Both the position numbers and the translations under genes were made by a program. The notes beneath the pieces are model-generated. The model had not been told where the DNA came from, searched no databases, and saw only the letters and a program-made list of their open reading frames with translations. Shown here piece by piece: positions 45,001-60,000 of a stretch of 64,000 bases of DNA. Each line of letters starts with the position of its first letter. Position 1 is the stretch's first letter. Source of the DNA: Dasyornis broadbenti (Eukaryota > Chordata > Aves > Passeriformes > Dasyornithidae); the NCBI GenBank assembly GCA_013397935.1, contig VZRN01001316.1:147073-211072 (forward strand). The letters are read 5' to 3'.

Positions 45001-48000
45001 ATCAGCTGAAATAATTCTCCTAGCTATGAGAGGATGCAGCAATTCAATTGCAGAAATTCACCTCAAATGAAATCACGTTTGGTCACCAACCCTACCAACC
45101 AACAAGAGTTCCCTGCCTGGTGACAAATATTTCAGCTCCAACCCATGAATCGCGTCTCACATCAAAAAACTAACACTAGGGCAGGACATACTTTGTATGA
45201 AACAGAACATAATTATCACAGCCCAGACACTTCAACATCTTTCTGTTCCTGACTCAGGCAGGTCTGTACCAGCTCAAATGTCAGGTTACTCAGGTTTCCA
45301 GATTTCTCTAATAAAGATGAGAGATTTCTGCAAGGCCAAACATACACAAGTTCCACCCAATATGTTGAGCAAATTATAGCATCTTTGGTTGGGCTTTCAT
45401 TAGAGCACTGGCATTTCTTCCCTTTTACAATCAAAGTTTATGCATCATTTATTGTAATATTTAATAAAACCTAGGTTTCTTTAATTAGGCTACGAGGCTG
45501 ATTCTGCACTCCATAAAACTTCATGGAACTAATTTTAGTAAAATGTTTCCAACATCTTCAAATCTCTAGCAGAACACTTCGTATCAGAAACACTTGGCTG
45601 TTCTCAAGTTTTTGCACTGTTAAACTTCCTGCCACTCAAACCTAAATGACTCAGGCTTATTGGCAATTGTTCTAAGCTGTCCACTAATCCACTTTGCCAA
45701 GATTTATTATTACACTTAGTCTGCTGACTAACTGCATAATATATTAGTGAGCCTTATGGCTGACGTTACGCAGGAGGTCACATTAACACATTGATCCCCG
45801 GGTCTTATAATCGATACTTGACACTCTTTCAAGGGATGCTTTTATTGGCATCTGTAAACTTTTAAGTGCTATTCCAAGATAAGCCTTTCATATCTGAATT
45901 TTAGAAGGAATGTTGCTCTTCTCTCAAACATTTGTATCTTTTTTAACACTTGCTCTTCCACTATTACAGCACAACAATCCCTGCCTTCTACATTTTTATT
46001 TCAGTCACAATTATGGCACAGAGTACGACACTTCTAAATTGTACCACTCTGCTTCAATGGAATTCTAGCAAATGGTTTTGTTAAACAACGTTATAGTCCC
46101 TTACACTTCTGTGCAATACAACAAATTTTTAAAAAAATCGCAAAGCATATCTATGGATGTAACACTATAAAGAATACAACTATATCAAATGCAGGTGAAT
46201 TTAAATAAAAATCTAAAAAAAAAAGTCTGCAAAACATTAGGTTTTATCTTAAATTCAAAGAGTCTGAAAATAAACACTTTTCAGGTGTAAATTGCTATGT
46301 CTTAATGCACTAAGTACATTGCAAATAGCTTTTTATACACTTTCCTGCAAACCTAACACAGGCTGGTCTCCAAATGTAAACGTCCCCATTGTGTTATCCA
46401 GATTGAGTTAATATAAAAACCCAAAGTAAACCTCTCCTGTCCTCCTACTAGCATGGCAGGTGAGCACACAAACTGTATTACAGAAGACTTCACTTTCTGT
46501 AACTGAAAACTGAAGCAAGAAATACAAATATAGGTTTTGGCATAGCCACCATATTATTTCAGCTCTATCAATTGCTATGTTACAAAGAGTAAGAAACAAA
46601 AACTGTCTCTATTTACTCAAACACTTGCAGTAAGTGCAGTGAGGTCTTGGAAATCCAATTAAAGTTATAACCCCTAAGTTTTCTGTAATATTCTTAAGAT
46701 GTTTGCAAAGGATGCGATTTTCCACCCAGCAAAGTCTCAATATTCCTTCTGAGATTCACGATATATGTTTTTCCTATTTAGTATTTACTTAAGACTGAAT
46801 TATGCAGCGTGAGTGAAGCAGATTAATATTTTATCCACATTAATCCCTCTTCAAGGGAGTAAGTCTGTGGAACCACATGGGTGCCTCATGTACGACTACT
46901 TAGGCATACAATTGGAGCATTCTTATTTTACATGATGACATCACTACTGAAGTATATTTACACTGTGAAATTGTAACATTACACACTTTCAAAAAATCGT
47001 GTTTCTTTGGGTTTTTAATACACATAAATTGAAATACTGAAAAAAAAATATTCAATTACCAACACTGGGGAAAATACAGTGGCAGTGGATAGAAGGAGAA
47101 AGGAAAAATAGTATTATTTTCTTCATATATAACTTAAGAAAGAGATGGGATTGTTCAGTTTTTATTTATTATTGGCCACTTTTTGCAAAGGCCTCAGCAG
47201 AGAATACAACTCTTAAGAAACCATTCTTATTTCAAAATGAACCCAGAACTTATTTCATCCTTGTTGCCATTCACCTGCTTTCTTTTATGTTCAATGCTGT
47301 CTTTGATAAAATTTTTATCTAAACACAGCTAGTCAGTGACAGATCTGGAATACAAAAGGCTGCTGTGACAAATATTATTCATAAGTACTTCAACATAAAA
47401 ATTTCACCTATCTTCGTTCCTTCCTCTCATGCAAATTTCGAGGCGAGACAGGAAAGGGACATGTGAAACACGTACTGTCAGCCTAACCAAACCCTAAAGA
47501 AACATTTAAGCAAATGTTCAGGAAGAAAAGTTATAGAAGTTGAAATTCAAGTTACACTTATCTGTAACCTTATCAAGGTATAAAGGTAGTGTCAATCATA
47601 CTCTGACAAAATACTGCCAGCTACAGTCTGTAACCTTTGTATAAAGCAATTTACAGACAAGCCAGAAAAAAGAACAGCTTTCAGCATCTAGAAGAATTCT
47701 AAGAAATGAGCATTTGACTACAACACTGACAAAAGAATTTTAATAACTATGCTATTCCAGTGATTCTATCAACTCAAAGACCCCTTTTCCAAAAAAAAGG
47801 TAAACGAAGCTTTAAGAATAAATCAACATTACTTTAAATGTAATTGCCAATCCACTACATTACTGAATCACAAGTTTCTTGTTGAATGCCACTACCCTTC
47901 CAAATCAAAAGGTCATATGAAGCAAGGTTCTATTTTTGATTTACACACTTGCCATTAAGACAACTAACCAGAGTGTTGAGCACTGTATCCACCACTGTTT

Positions 48001-51000
48001 CTTAAACAGTCCATGGGCTGTTTGCAAAAGTTTGTGGGCAATTCAGCTGCATAACTCTGGATATTGCTGCAAACCCTGAAGTCACTAGAGCAAAGAACAG
48101 TCATCACAGTGCTTCTCTTTCTGCATGTGAACAGTCAGGGCCAAGAGAAGAGGCTGTAGCAAATGACAGGTAAAGCACTAACACAGTTCTAGACTGAGCA
48201 GAAAATACAGAAGAAACAGACTCTAACAACATTCTCCCCAGGAAGATGTTCCAGAGGCAAGCACTTCATTGCCATTAAAGCTCTGCACTGAGAGGACTGA
48301 AGGGGAAAGCAGAGGGTTATGGAAAATAAAGCTACAGAGAAAAACCCCTCTCCACAGTAGACTCTAAAATTCCTAAAATATTACATTCTCATTTGCTTGG
48401 CAACTATTTTTAATTTAACTGTGTTTATCCTATTATACTACTTTAACTATGCTACACATGGCACTACAGATGGTGCTAAATGACTCCAGGTAATCAGAGG
48501 AATGTTCTTGTGAGATAACATTCAAGAAATGATAAAATCAGATTTCCTTTTCTCATTATGTTCCAGTTCTATTTCTTACTGTGTTTAATACAAAACTAAT
48601 TTCAGCTTTATAGAGCAGTAACATTTTTGGAACCCAAAAATATGTGAATGAAGTCAGTCAAGCAAAAAACAACACTTTGTTAGAATGTCATAAATAACCT
48701 GAGAGGTGCATCCATTTAAAGGAGAATTTTAAGGATGCTGGTAGGGACACAGAAGGAAATATCTCTGTTTATGCCTCCTATTACTCCAAAAATTAGGAGT
48801 AGTTTTTATGCACACTACATAATAATGCTACATTTATGAAATAACCCAGTTTACATATTTCCGTATTTAAAATGCATTTGGTTCACGAACCACCCTACTA
48901 GACTTAATTCTTTCCATCAAATCCACAATTACATTCTCATAAATTCAAGATCATCATCCTAGGGGACAAGGAATCTTTATTTTTTCCAAAAGACACTAGT
49001 GCAATTACAAGTTTAAAAGGTTTTACACATTGTGAGTATATGATGTAAAAGCTCTTGTTTCTAACCTCGGATGGCTGTTGTAACCATGATAATGACTATC
49101 TGCAGTAATGACAGTGATCACAGCTGCAGACAAAGCAAAGCAAGCCAGATATTTCAAATTATAACACATCTGTGCTTCCTCCGACATCATCCTTCACACT
49201 TGGCATTTGCTGCACAAAACCAGTCAACTTAAATATTTGTCCACAATGTATCTGCTTCACATCAGGTACAGGAACTCCAAACTTTAGCTGCTAACAGTTA
49301 CACATTTCTGACTTCAGATTTGAAAACCTGAGAATTTTCACTTCTTCCGCCATTCAAAGATGCTTCTTTAGTACACACACTCCAGAGAATTCGCAGGTAC
49401 AAGAGAAAAACAATTCCCAGTGTCACTTTTAGGGCCTAGCAAACAGGACCACCTCTGTATTTTCAGCATGTTTTCTTTAGTAATTATTTTTTAATACAAA
49501 GAGTAAGTATTTCTATTGATACATGTTAATAAAAACAGAAACTATTACTTCTACTGATACATGTCATTCTTCACTTTAAAAAAAACATTTTGCTGTCACA
49601 CAACTATTATTTGGTTTTGGTTTCAAGCAGGTATCACACAAGTTCTAGCATGAACTGACTTCAGGTTTTAGGACACCCTACTTTAGGAACTTGTTTGCAC
49701 AACACAGCCTGCCTCCTGCCTTTACAGGAACAAAGCTCTCATTACATTGTCAGTCACAAAGAACAGCTTTTGTGTTCAGTTCCCCTTGCATAACTAAGCA
49801 CTATGTAACGTAGTGGTTGGCAATGAGATTCTGAATACATAAAGATGCTAAAATCTTCTAATCTCTCAGTGCAGTTAGCAGAAGGCTAACTTTAGGGACA
49901 AACAGATTGTTTCAACAAAACACTAAAGTTTGTCATTCGCCCAACAGATTAAAAAAAAAAATTGTAATTCCTCAGCCCCAAGTCTACCAGAAGACTTGAG
50001 CGTTTACAAATTTTCTTCAGTGAAAACCACTGTTAAGGGACAAGTCACAACCACAGCAAGACAAAAATACCAAACAACACAGCTTCGTATTCCACTGTCT
50101 GAGTTGTAGAGATACCGTCCTTGCTAGAGCTTTGATCTATATAACCTAATTTCAGGTTTTAGGTCATTGCTTTCTGAAGAGCTTCAGTCACAGTTTTAAC
50201 AGGTTAAAAACAGCTCAAAAAACACTTGTTTAGCAAATTATATGCTTTAAAAACTAAATTCCCCACCTCCTTTTTTTATATTGGACAACTACAGAATTAG
50301 CACAGCTATTTCTTACTGATAAATTGACTTTTCAGCAATGTTGTTCTTACGTTGTTCACAAAGCAATTAATAGACTCCCACATTGTCTTAGAACACTAAG
50401 TTTAGTTCATTTGACAGTTTCCCAATTTCTAGTTCTCATTGACAATTTCACTTCTTTCTTTCTTGTTTTTGAACAGGTTTCTACTTTTTGACATATGCTC
50501 CATCTCAGTAATTGGAAAACAAACGTCTAAACGGCAACCTACACATACCAGGTACCCCTCAGACGATGTTTCATAACTTTAGCTAAAAGCAGTGGAATCT
50601 TGCAATATACCCTGATATGTATTGACAGATAATAACATGATCATAGAATCACCCCACCTGTTTAAAACACAGGGAGATTAGAACAGAAGGAAGAATCAGC
50701 CCTCATCAGGACAGCTTGTTACACTTTCAGAATGAGAACCCAGCTTCAGCCTTCCAGCTACCCTGACAATTGGATTTGCAGATAAAACAACCAATTCTGT
50801 GTAGACAAGGTAAGAGAACAATGGGTGCTGCTGCAACTGCAGTTTTTCATTCCAGTCTGTAAAGGTTGTGTGGCTGTTTATTAGAACAGTAACATTGTGG
50901 GTTACAACAAACAGAATAAATTGTTTCCTTTCTTCCTTTTAAAGGCAAAAGGGGTTCAGACTTTACATAAAAACATGAAGCACCAAGATAATGAGGCAGC

Positions 51001-54000
51001 TCTAGAGCCAGGTACTTAGACCTGATATCCCATGATTTCCAAGGAGGAAGGAAAGTTTGGCTGAGCAGTGAGAAGCCCATTATGACTGTCCTCCTTTTCT
51101 AGCTTCCAGCTCAACTTCCTTGATGCCTGACTCCACTCAACAGAAAATACACATTTGCTGCAGCTTTGAGAGCACAGTATCATAGAATAGTTTGGACTGG
51201 GAAGGGCACTAAACATCATCTAGTTCCAAACTCCCCACCATGCACAGGGATGCCACCCACTAGATTAGGTTGCTGAGGGTCCCATCCAACCCGACTTCAA
51301 ACATTCCCAGCAATGGGGCACCCACAACCTCTCTGGGCAACCTGTGCCAGTATCTCATTACACACAGAGTAAAGACTTTCTTCTTGACATCTAATCTAAA
51401 TCTGCCTACTTTCAGTAGTGTCTGTGCAGGAAGACAGTGTGTGTGTTAGAAGATCGGTTGTTATGTGATCAAAGGCTGAATCCATACACATCTCTGGAGC
51501 ACAGTATCACACAGTGACTGCAAAAAAAGCACAGAACTTCATAGAAAATCCTCGAAGATTGCTTAAAAGACATCACATGATCTTCATGTATGAACCACTG
51601 ACTCTTCAGAGCAGTTTCTCAATTATTTTAACATCTTTTCTAGCATACATCTGACTGTATAAATACCTTATAGGGTCACAGCACCAGAACATGGAAACAC
51701 CTTACAGCGATCCCAACTACATCACACATAACAAAATACTGCCTGAAGATGAAAAATATATGCTTGGATAATTAATATTTGATAATTACAGAATAATCAA
51801 GTGTATGGATGGCAACTATTTTCCTTGACGCAATGGTTAATTTACCCAGATAGCTTGTGTGCATGCTAATAATGGACAGTAGCTCCTCTTGGCCAAATTA
51901 CTAACCTTCCTAAACAAAGGCATAATCACCTTAAAAATTCTGGATATTAAGACTGACATTCACGCATCTTTTAATATAGAAATTTGCACATACAATTACT
52001 GCAATTGAGAAATCCTTTACTCTGCATTGATCCCATTGTTATAGTGATCAATACCTGTTTTAAGAATCCATATGTGCATTCAAGCATTCTCTCCAATTTG
52101 CACAGTAAGGTCATAGGCAAACAAACCCATTTAGACATATCCTTGATGAACAAAACTCCTAGGAAGAGTTGAAAAACAGAATTCTAACTATACCTCCAAT
52201 CTCATATATGTGAGTAATAGAGCTATAGGAAATATTAAAGCTCTTAGAAGTTGAGTAGTTGAACATTCAACTGGAAGATGACTATAAATGAGCATTTAAA
52301 GCTGTTCATCTCCTTCCCCACACACCTACTTCAACAGGAAATTGAAGCATCAAGATCACTCAATGCTACAGAACTCAAATGCACTGCCAACTCACAGAAA
52401 ACACACTGTGAGTGTATTTCAAAGCTAAAAAGCTATTCTGCACAACAGGTACCATGCATGCTATGAAATGGGCATTAAACCTGTGTCTGACCAGTCCTAT
52501 CGCCAACAGTTTGCAGCACTACTCTACTGAAATGCAGACAAATACCCTGTTCAGGAATATACTGGGATGCAACTAGCAGAGTAGGAATGAGGCACGAAAC
52601 ACTCCCTAAACACCACGTCAGCAATAGCTACAGGTTAGCACCACACTACAGTGCAAATGAAAAACACAGATACCAAACAACATGTGACAGAGATCACACA
52701 AGTCAAAAGCCACTGAAATAATTCCTGCCTCCACATTAAGCTTAAATGTTGGACACTCTTTTGTATTCAAAAGGGAGTTTTCTCATTGAGATTAATACAG
52801 AATTAACAAATCAACAAATGGTTTGGGTTGGAAAGGATTTTAAAAATCACCTAGTTCCTTCTCTTTTGCCATGGGCAGGGACACCTTCCACTAGACCAGA
52901 CTGCTCAAAGTCCCATGCAACCTGACTTGAACACTTCAAGGGATGCAGCATCCACAGCTTCTCTGGGCAATGTGTGCCAGTGCCTCACCACCCTCACACT
53001 AAAGAATGTCTTCCTTATATCCAGCCTCCTGACGATCTTGGTGGCCTCCTCTGGACATACCTGAGCAGGCCCATGTCCTTCTCATGTTGAAGGCAGTAGA
53101 CCTGGATGCAGCACTGCAGGTGGAGGAGTCTCACAAGAATGGAGCGGAGGGGTATAATCCCCTTCCTAATTCTGCTGGCCACGCTGCTTTGTATGCAGCC
53201 CAAGACACATTTGGCTTTCTGGGCTGGAAATGCACATGGCTGAATCACGTGGAGCTTTTTGTCCACAAACACTTCCCAGTCCTTCTCCCCAGGGCTAGTC
53301 TGGATCCATTCTCTGCCCAACCTGTATTTTTGTTTGTAATTGCCCTGACCCAGGTGCAGGAGCTTGCACTTGGCACTGTTGAGCTTCATGAGGTTCACAG
53401 GGGCCCACCTCTCAAGCCTGTGCCGGTCCCTCTGGATGGCATCCTTTCCTTCCAGCTTGGTTGACCAGACCACTCAGCTTGTGTTGTCAGCAAATTGACT
53501 AATGGTGCACTCAATCCCACTGCCCATGTCTTCAACAAAGATGTTAAAAAGCACTGGTCCCAATACCAACCCCAGAGAACACCACTCATCACTACTCGCC
53601 ACTTGGACATTGAGCCTTGGATCACAAGTCTTTGAGTGCAACATTCCAGCCAATTCCTTATCCAGCACGTGGTCCATCCATCAAACCCATGTCTCTCCAG
53701 TTTATAGACAAGGATGTTGTGTGGAACAGTGTCAAATCCTTTGCACAAGTCCAGACAGATGACATCATGTTCTTCCCTCATCCACCAGTGCTGCAACCCC
53801 ATCACTGAAGGCCACCAAATTTGTCAGATGTGATTTGCCCTTAGTGACACCTTGTTGGCTGTCACCAATCACTTCAATCACTTCCTTAGTTTCTGTGTGC
53901 TTTAGTACAATTTCCAGGAGCATCTGTCAGGCAAAGAAGTGAAACTGAGATCCTGTCAGGCAAAGAAGTGAAACTGAACAGCCTGGAATTCCAGGGTCTT

Positions 54001-57000
54001 CCTTTTCTTCCCCCCTTTTAACCCTGGGAGTTGTTTTCCCTTTTCCAGTCACTGGTAATGTCACCCGCCTGCCACGACTTTCCTAGTAGGATGGATAACA
54101 ACAAGATCGTGACATAGATGGTCAGGATTTGAATCCCAAAGTTTGAATTTGAAACAAATAGTTTATAATCAAGTTTTAAAACAGCACAATTACTGTGATT
54201 AAACTAAACTGTTCAATTGTGGTGTTATTTTATGACAATTTCTTTGGGCAGCTTGGTTGCTCCTTTTAAACTTTTACCTCGACTTCTATTCTTATGTCCA
54301 GAATGAAAGAGATCCCAACTCTTTGCATACCTAATTAAAGAATCCCTACAGACACATCCATCTTTAAAGAACAGCAACAAAGACATCAAGACTAACTCAG
54401 CAGTCAAATGAAATTTCAGGATTTTTTCCCCATTTCCACCTCATATCCAGTTTTCCAGGCTTCTCAATTTGCACACACAAAATGTAGCTGAGGGAAAGCT
54501 TGAACTGAAAAGTTTCATTGTTATGGTCATCTACAGCATCTGACAATGTGAAAATTTTCATCACATGCCTTTTTCTTTATTTTTTGGAGGAATACACTAC
54601 AGACAATACACTACACTAATTTGAATCAAGAAGTGTTATATGACTTTTTTTTCAATTTCCTCATGATCTAGTTGGAAACAAGGATATCACTTACCTGAAA
54701 AATGACAGCACCATCAAGAAGCAAGAAAGCCACATTTCCGCCATCTAAATTCTATCTTTTTGAAATATGTCCAAGCGACTTCAGTGATATTTCAGTCACT
54801 CAACAAACCCCTTCACCTGAAAATAATTCACCTTCCAGGAGGAAGTCAGGATTCTGTACATTTTAAAGAAATTTTTAGTACAGTCCTAACATGCAGGCAA
54901 GAAATCCACTGTCTTCCAGCTCCAAATCTTCCCTGTCACGTGTAAGTGACTAGAAAGTCTTATTCAAACACCTCAACCACAAGGTCTGACACCTGGGGTT
55001 TTTTTGTGCCTTCTCATACTCATGAATCCAGCATTTTTCACTGCATATGAGCCTGATCTTTGCAGAAGAGGTGTTACAAATGTTCCTTTACAAGTCAGTC
55101 ACAACACCATCACCCTGTACTCCTGACAAATGGCAATTCAAATCTCTTCCTATTAAGGAAAGAAACCAGGGTGATTTTCACTTTCTGCAGAGGTGAGACT
55201 TAACCAAACCAGCAAAACTCCCAAAGAACCATATACATTCCACTTTGAAAGAGGTATACAGAAAGGACAAGTCTTCAGCACCACGTCTCAGATGCGAATA
55301 AACATCTCCCCAAAGGCAATGTTCCTGCCAATCAGCTGATCCACAACAACTGCAGCACAGAGTGGCATTCAGATTCCCAGTCTGCTACAGATTTCAGTGA
55401 ATGCTCAGGACTCACTTCTACAGCCAAGGATGAAGGAAGCAAGTGCCAGGTCACAGAAATGCAGGTATAGAGGGGCACAGAAAGGACAAAGCAATATCCT
55501 GGTGTGAGGTTAAGTCACTAGATAATCTACCATGGCACAAGTACTTTTAAGGAAGAAATGGGCAAAAAAACAAGGCAATAATTTCCCCATAAGCATTTAC
55601 TGATTTATATTAAGATGAGAAACCACCGGTACAGTTTCTGGACCTAAGAACACTTTTCACTGCGCTTCACTCTTAAGTTGAGCACCACTGCTACCCTGTT
55701 TAAATCAAGGAAATTTGCAGTATTAAGAACATCACAAGTGTTCAGAAGAACTTCAGAAGGTGTAGATTACAAATTGGACAAAGAACCTTAAGCAATCCCA
55801 ACTGAAATACTCATTCCCAGCACCTCGGTGTTCTCCCATTCTATAACAGCAGCAACATATTAAATATAGACAGCTCCCCATTTCACATTTGGTGGTTCAA
55901 AATGCATTCTAAAAACTGCAGTCACACTTGCTCAGTTTCATACTCCATATCAGATACCTAAAAGCCAGGCATTAGGACATCTAAATTACACACTGGAACC
56001 AAATCCTACAGTATAAATAAGCTCCCATTACAGAGGGAAGAAAAAAAAGCTTACAAGTTCTTTTCAATCAAGTTCACAACCACAACTAGAGACAAATCAC
56101 ATGCTTAGTTTCAACAAAAACATTAGCAGGAGGCAAATGCTGACTGGACTGATAGTTTCCATTTGTTTATTTAACAGTCATGCACCATTCACAATATTAG
56201 TCATTTGGTTCCTATCCTCTCCTCAACTGCACTGTTTTAAGGCTCATCAGCAATTCTGCTTCTGTATCATTGGCCATATTTTGTAACTAAAGTTTATGAT
56301 TCCACACAAAAAACCTTTTGGGTTTGGTTTTACGGGCAGGGAGAGGGGTGGTTGAGGAGAGAGTGCTGTTTTTTGGTTTGGTTTTGGGGTTTTTTGGAGG
56401 GAGGGGAATTGTGATTTTGGTTTTTGGGGTTTTTTTTGGTGGTGCTGGATTTTAGTTGGTTTTCTTAAGCATTGATTGATTCCAAGGTCCACCTAGATCA
56501 TTAACAAGCCTGCAAAAAAAAAACAAAACAAAACAAAAACAAAAAAAACCTGTCCTTAAGAACACTGTTTTAATCCCAAGAAGTTTAAACAACATTACTT
56601 AAAATCCTCTCTAATATGGACTACTGAAACTTAAAAGCTGCAGTATCTGCAAAGCCTTTATTCAGCAGTTCTACAACAACAGGGTTTACCTCACTCCCCA
56701 CCTACTCCCAACCCTAATCACACTTGGGAAAGCAGCCAGTACAACTCCCACCCAAACATACACAGTTTGATAAAGGAATCACTTTGTGAGAGGTTTAGCA
56801 AGCAAACATTCAGCATCCTGGACTCCATAATCACATATTTCCCTGTTCATTGCAAGATGTTACTAGTTCTCTTCTTGTTGGTCTTTTATTACAGAAAGCG
56901 CTATCCCACAGTTACCAACTTACCTGTTGCTTCCTGGTGCCTCTTGCCTTTCAGCATTCCCAAGTAGAGAATAAATAAGCTACAGGTCACCCTATGCATT

Positions 57001-60000
57001 CTTAGTTAATGTTTTACAGAGCTAGTCCAGGATAAACCTAGAAATTTGGAGTGTCTAAGTGGGGCAAATAGAATAGACTCCATTTAGTGAATTTATCTAT
57101 GTCATTTCTGTCCACACCTTAGAGAACAACTACTGATGGCAAAAGGGGAGATGCTGACACACACATAACACCTTCACAGAAGGGATGAGTCCTACACATA
57201 TACTCTGGTTTTGATTTCCAGCTACAAAGGAAAGATAACCCAGTCGCTCTTCAAGTGCTGATTTCTTCAGTTGCATCAACAAAGCAGAACAGGTTTTTAC
57301 CTGAACAATTCAATTCCAGCTTTTCAGTCACACAAAAAATAATCTGAATTTTCTGTATACTGCATATGATTTTTTTTTTTCCTAGATACATGTAGAATAC
57401 AAAAACATCAACGAAACTATTCATATGCAGGCTGCAGTAAAGAGACTTTCAGCTCAAACTCTCATTTACAGGAGGCAACAGAGCACATCCTATTCCCACT
57501 AGCAATTCTCATTTAAATATCTTCTCAAGGCAGCTATTAACAAGAAAATCATGCCTGGAACATAGCTGGTCCCAGCTCCTCAGTTACTACTAAGAGAATC
57601 TAATGCAACAGAAGGCATTATATTTTTCTTCTCCACAAATTAGTCTCTATTTAGAAACTACTTATGCCTATTTGTGAAGCTCTGGAATCTAAAGCACTGT
57701 AGCAATGCAAGCTCTCCACAAATTATTCCAGGCTCCCAGTGCCAGCACAAAGCCTCCAGTGTCTCAGGGAAAGGTACTATTGCAATTCCTGCAGTATCAT
57801 CATTTGGTGAATTTGATTACAGCAGTCGTGCAAGGATGCATCTCGATTGCTATCTGCTCTAAGCACAGAGCCCTGCATGCTGGAAACTACAGTCTCCACT
57901 GGCCACACAGAGCATTCAAAAAAGCAGGTGGCAATAGTATCCTGTTTTACACATATTCATGGGAGCCCTCAAACTCCTGGCAAATGGCCAGAGCTCACAG
58001 ACAAAGCCTAAGAGTTTCCCAGAGTCAAATAAAATTGGCCAAACTAGTTTTTGGACAGACAGTAATATGCTCTAGCCTGATAGAAAGTCCAACAGAAAAA
58101 TCCAGAATCAGTCAAAGCAGAAACATAATCTAAATTAGGACATTAGTAATTAGGTCAAGCTAATACCAAAAACCATTATGCAAAACGTTACTAAGAGGCC
58201 AGCACGGCCTCCAGGGGCTGGGGAAGACACTTGAACAGCAGAAAGTTAGCTAACTGTAATTAGTGATTATGAACAAAAACTTTCTGCCAGATTGACCCAT
58301 TTAAAATAAACAGAAGTTCTTTAAAAAGATATGTATAAATGTAATGCACACAAGACTGAATTTGACAGAATAGATTCTTGAAGACAGAAAAAGACAGAAA
58401 CACCAAAGGTAGCAAGAAGCTATTTCACATTCCAGTGACTAAACTCTAGAGCTTATTTCATCTGTGCAATGGATTAAAGCTTCCTCCTTAAGGCTCATAA
58501 AGAACTTGATGACTGCATGAAGAGAGAAGCTACCAGTGGTTTAAGTTGCCAACTTATCTAGCAAAAAATAAAAGGTCAGAACACCATGTCAAGTGAGAGC
58601 CAGCTCAGAATGAGTGCAGGTTCACCCATGGGTGGTTAAGCAAATATACAGGTAAAGAAGGAAACCACAGACAAAGCTCATTTTTATCTTTTATCAGACT
58701 TCAAAACTTAAAACACACCAAAAAAAGTACCAAGCTTGATTATTTTCAGAAGACTAGGACTTCTAGGCAAACTTCAGTATCTAAATGTACACCTGACTAG
58801 CCACTGAGTACTGAATACTGTACCAAACCAACACGAGCTGAAAAAAGAATTGAGTAAATACTTCATCTTTGATTTTCCTCAACTTCCATTGTTAGCCAAT
58901 ACAGCCACTTGAAGAAACTTCTCTTCATTGAGACTCATCTTGAAAGAGATTATTGGAGCGGTGAACCAAAGTGTGCTGATTCAGCATACATTTATAATTA
59001 TCTATTTTTATCTCACTCTGCAATGTCCAGCCTTTGTAGCAACCTTGACATGCCATCCACCTGCTTCCCTGATGCTTTTGACTAATTTCATTCTATTCCC
59101 TAATCTGCAGATGCTTTTTCTGAGCCGCTCCATATGGCCCCTACATTGCTGTGCTCTCTGCTCTACTGGGTCAGGCCCATGGTCCATTCAGCCCAGGACT
59201 GTCTGGCAGAAGCAGCACAAAACACTACCTAGTGAGAGCAAAGCAACTGCAATAGAAACCCGACTCCCTCTTGTTACCAGACACCACCTAGAAAAATCTG
59301 TCATTGAACTGATGTGTTCCCCTCTAAAGGGGAATTCTATGCTATGAATGTATTTCGAACAGGCTTCTTTGTAGAACAGACCGCTAATTAAAAGTTGTCT
59401 AACAAATATTGCATTATTAAGACATGGTGTATGTAAATGCTCGGTTCAGCCTTGCTTTTTTAGCCTTATGTTTGTACAGAGCCCACTAATGTCAGTACAG
59501 GATGCCAACACTTCTAAATTGCTAAACACTTCTAATTGCTAAAACACAATTTTAGCTTCTGCTCCTCAGATCCCATTATTTTTCCTCCAAAGGTGATTAA
59601 AAACTTGTTTTTCTTTCTCATTTGCACTTTGTCACTCTTGGTGAGGAACTCATAATCCATGAACAGAATCAGAAGCAACAGCACATTCTCTTCACCAAAG
59701 AGACAGAACATTTGAAAAAAAAGTCTTTGCAACACAGACTAAGGAGAAAAAAATGAACCAAATCAAGTAACAGTCTACACCATAGTCAATAAAAAAATTA
59801 GAAGCACTAAAGCTTTTTAAAAAAAACTGGCTTAGAGTTATTTTAGATTAGTAATAGATCTCACTGTAAGTAATTTATTTTTCCATTTTATCATCTTCTC
59901 CAACCAGAAGGGTTTTTTATTTTAATTAACCAAGGCGGGCAAGTAATTCACCTGATTTGTGTACAAAGGAAATTCAAGGAGGTTTTTCCCAAAGTCAATT

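Noticed and set aside
50640..50655. ATCATAGAATCAC, like a CR1 tail
   Set aside because: The flanking sequence does not continue as CR1; the match is too short.
53084..53464. 126-codon plus-strand open frame
   Set aside because: It is the opposite strand of the CR1 pol remnant; the coding signal (KGFDTVPHN, GPVLFNIF) is on the minus strand.
58928..59347. 139-codon plus-strand frame
   Set aside because: Overlaps the old repeat fragment and resembles no protein I know.
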